Origin: Acanthamoeba lenticulata | Lineage: Eukaryota > Discosea > Longamoebia > Acanthamoebidae | Length of the DNA stretch: 21,032 bases | NCBI GenBank assembly: GCA_002179805.1 | Contig: NAVB01002189.1 | Coordinates: 1-21,032, forward strand | Direction of reading: 5' to 3' | The notes under the pieces: generated by a model | Told to the model about the DNA's origin: nothing | Database searches by the model: none | Seen by the model: only the letters and a program-made list of their open reading frames with translations | Made by a program: the position numbers and the translations under genes | Part shown: piece after piece, positions 19,869-21,032 of the stretch | How positions within the stretch are numbered: position 1 is the first letter of the stretch | Layout: the number at the start of each line of letters is the position of its first letter

Positions 19869-21032
19869 ATGAACTCAGCATTGCAAGATCAAATCCAAAA
19901 AGGAACCAGGCTAAAAAAGACGGTCACAAATGATCGTTCTGCGCCTGTCATAACCGCACCCAAAGGCACGTTCTGCTTGTAGTTTATTACGCCCCCCCTC
20001 CCATTGTCACCTCTCACATTTATGCGTGGGGTGAAACGAAGGGGGTGGTGGAGGTGGTGGAGGCCCTCCCGTGGGTGGCATGCCCATGCCTCGACCAGGT
20101 GGGCCCTCGCCAGCTCGGCCTGGCGGCCCTGTTCCACCTGGAGCCGGTGGATTTCCGCCTCGCCCAGGCGGTCCCACACCTGGGGGCCCTGCCCCTGGGG
20201 GCGGATTCCCGCCCCGCCCAGGCGGTCCCACACCTGGAGGCCCTCCTCCTCGCCCTGGTACGCTTCCACGCCCAGCGTTGCTTTTCATTTTTCCTTTACA
20301 TTTTTTCATCTCAAATTAGTTTAGACGTCTCGTAATGATCTATGGTCTATTGTTGCTCTCCATTAAGTGATCACTTTGCTTTTTCGCTCATTATGCACAA
20401 TCCGTTGGTTTAATGGGCACATGGGGCTGTGGGTCATAGGTGCACCTCCTCCTGGTGGCGGCGGTCCACCCCCACCGCGCCCCGGTGGCGGTCCCCCGCC
20501 CTCGTCGAATGGCGGCGGCCCGCCCCCGCCTCGCCCTGGTGGCGGTCCGCCCCCGCCTCGTCCTGGCGGCGGTCCGCCCCCGCCTCGCCCTGGTGGCCCC
20601 GGAGCGCCTCCCCCGCGCCCTGGTGGCGGCCCGCCCACACCGCCCGTGAGCGGCGGCGGCGGTCCACCCCCGCCTCGTCCTGGCGGCGGCCCGCCTACGC
20701 CGCCTGTTTCTGGTGGCGGTCCTCATGGCGGACCGCCTCCTCGTCCGGGCCTCCCGCCTCCCGGCCCCGCGACGCCCTCCTACAACCCACCTCCCTCCAC
20801 GCCTACCTACACTCCTCCCCCCAGTACGCTCCTCTCGTCCTCCTTTGAAACTACCCAACCATGCGCTGACGCGTGGGGACGCGGCACGTAGGCACGATGG
20901 AGATGGAGGGCCGGTTTTCGTTCCATCCGCTGGCCGACCTGCCGCCGCCGCCCGAGTTCAGGGGCGTGCCCAAGGTCTACCGTTCCCAGCAGGCTGCTGA
21001 ACCCGCGCCCGCCTTCACCGCCGGGCCGCCGG
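19869..21032 (+). CDS. WIP/verprolin-like WASP-interacting protein, 3'-partial
   Basis: Exons 19869-19965, 20042-20257, 20440-20823 and 20892-21032 join in phase; the gene leaves the window at the right edge. WIP binds actin through WH2 and holds WASP through a C-terminal peptide, controlling Arp2/3-driven actin assembly. Exon 1 is a WH2 domain: ALQDQIQKGTRLKK followed by TVTNDRSAPVI, nearly the WIP signature LKKTVTNDRSAPI. Exons 2 and 3 are Gly/Pro repeats (PPPPRPGGG units) of the kind bound by profilin and SH3 domains. Exon 4 carries GRFSFHPLADLPPPPEF and VPKVYRSQ, the WASP EVH1-binding motif of WIP (RFxFHPxxDLPPP ... YPS). The intron after exon 1 appears to be GC-AG. Vertebrate WIP has a proline-rich leader before WH2; none is seen, so an upstream exon may be missing. 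Confidence 0.87.
19966..20041 (+). other. Probable GC-AG intron of the WIP-like gene
   Basis: Exon 1 ends AAAG and is followed by GCACGT at 19966, one base from the local GTACGT donor. The only acceptor that suits exon 2 is CGAAG at 20037-20041. This joins phase 1 to phase 1. Every GT between the WH2 core and the proline-rich exon is either out of phase with that acceptor or cuts into the conserved NDRSAPVI. Confidence 0.6.
20440..20823 (+). repeat. Coding proline-rich repeats of the WIP-like gene
   Basis: Repeated CCGCCTCGYCCTGGYGGCGGTCC-like units encode PPPPRPGGG and, twice, PPTPPVSGGG. A shorter set with PPRPGGPTPGGP is in the previous exon (20087-20257). The repeats also leave open frames on the other strand, which are shadows. 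Confidence 0.85.

Noticed and set aside
20363..20858. Minus-strand Gly/Pro-rich and Arg-rich frames
   Set aside because: The coding repeats are nearly symmetric (CCN and GGN codons), so the reverse strand also reads as Gly/Pro. The + strand frame joins exons with WH2 and WASP-binding motifs.
1..21032. Prokaryotic operon, CRISPR array, phage or mobile element
   Set aside because: All genes are split by introns and belong to eukaryotic families. No regularly spaced direct repeats, transposase or integrase motifs or terminal inverted repeats were seen.

Overview
This window looks like nuclear DNA of a free-living amoebozoan, most like Acanthamoeba. The sequence is GC-rich and the genes are close-packed. 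Coding regions are cut by many short GT-AG introns (43-182 bp, mostly 60-110) with recurring GTACG/GTGCG/GTTCG donors. The proteins include ERMES, GATOR2 and WIP-family members. The organism is an inference from style and gene content, not from a search. I read eight protein-coding genes by joining exons in matching phase, because most exons are only fragments of open frames. I found no rRNA, tRNA, transposon or CRISPR array.

Layout. 64-1601 (+): 3' part of a PGAP4/TMEM246-like GPI-glycan glycosyltransferase, cut by the left edge. 1817-6310 (-): 17-exon chorein-N bridge-like lipid-transfer protein, most like BLTP3/SHIP164 (UHRF1BP1 family), with an extra intron in its 5' leader. 6416-7017: divergent promoter region. 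7018-10022 (+): M17 leucine aminopeptidase in 16 exons, with all metal and catalytic residues kept. 10616-12316 (+): sphingosine-1-phosphate phosphatase, 5 exons. 12751-17012 (+): WDR24, the RING/WD40 subunit of GATOR2, 19 exons. 17249-18019 (+): p23/Sba1 Hsp90 co-chaperone with a Gly-Met repeat. 18321-19442 (+): Mdm12, the soluble SMP subunit of the ER-mitochondria tether ERMES. 19869-21032 (+): WIP/verprolin-like actin regulator running off the right edge; it has a WH2 exon, proline-rich exons and a WASP-binding motif.

The genes do not form an operon or an evident functional cluster. Themes do recur: lipid movement at membrane contacts (BLTP3-like, Mdm12), sphingolipid and GPI metabolism (S1P phosphatase, PGAP4-like), amino-acid supply and sensing (aminopeptidase, WDR24), and actin control (WIP). 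I see no undescribed multi-gene system. The unusual material is in gene structure: a probable GC-AG intron, a group of AAG 3' splice sites, six stop-free introns of length divisible by three, two similar neighbouring introns in WDR24, and a WIP whose readable part opens directly on WH2.
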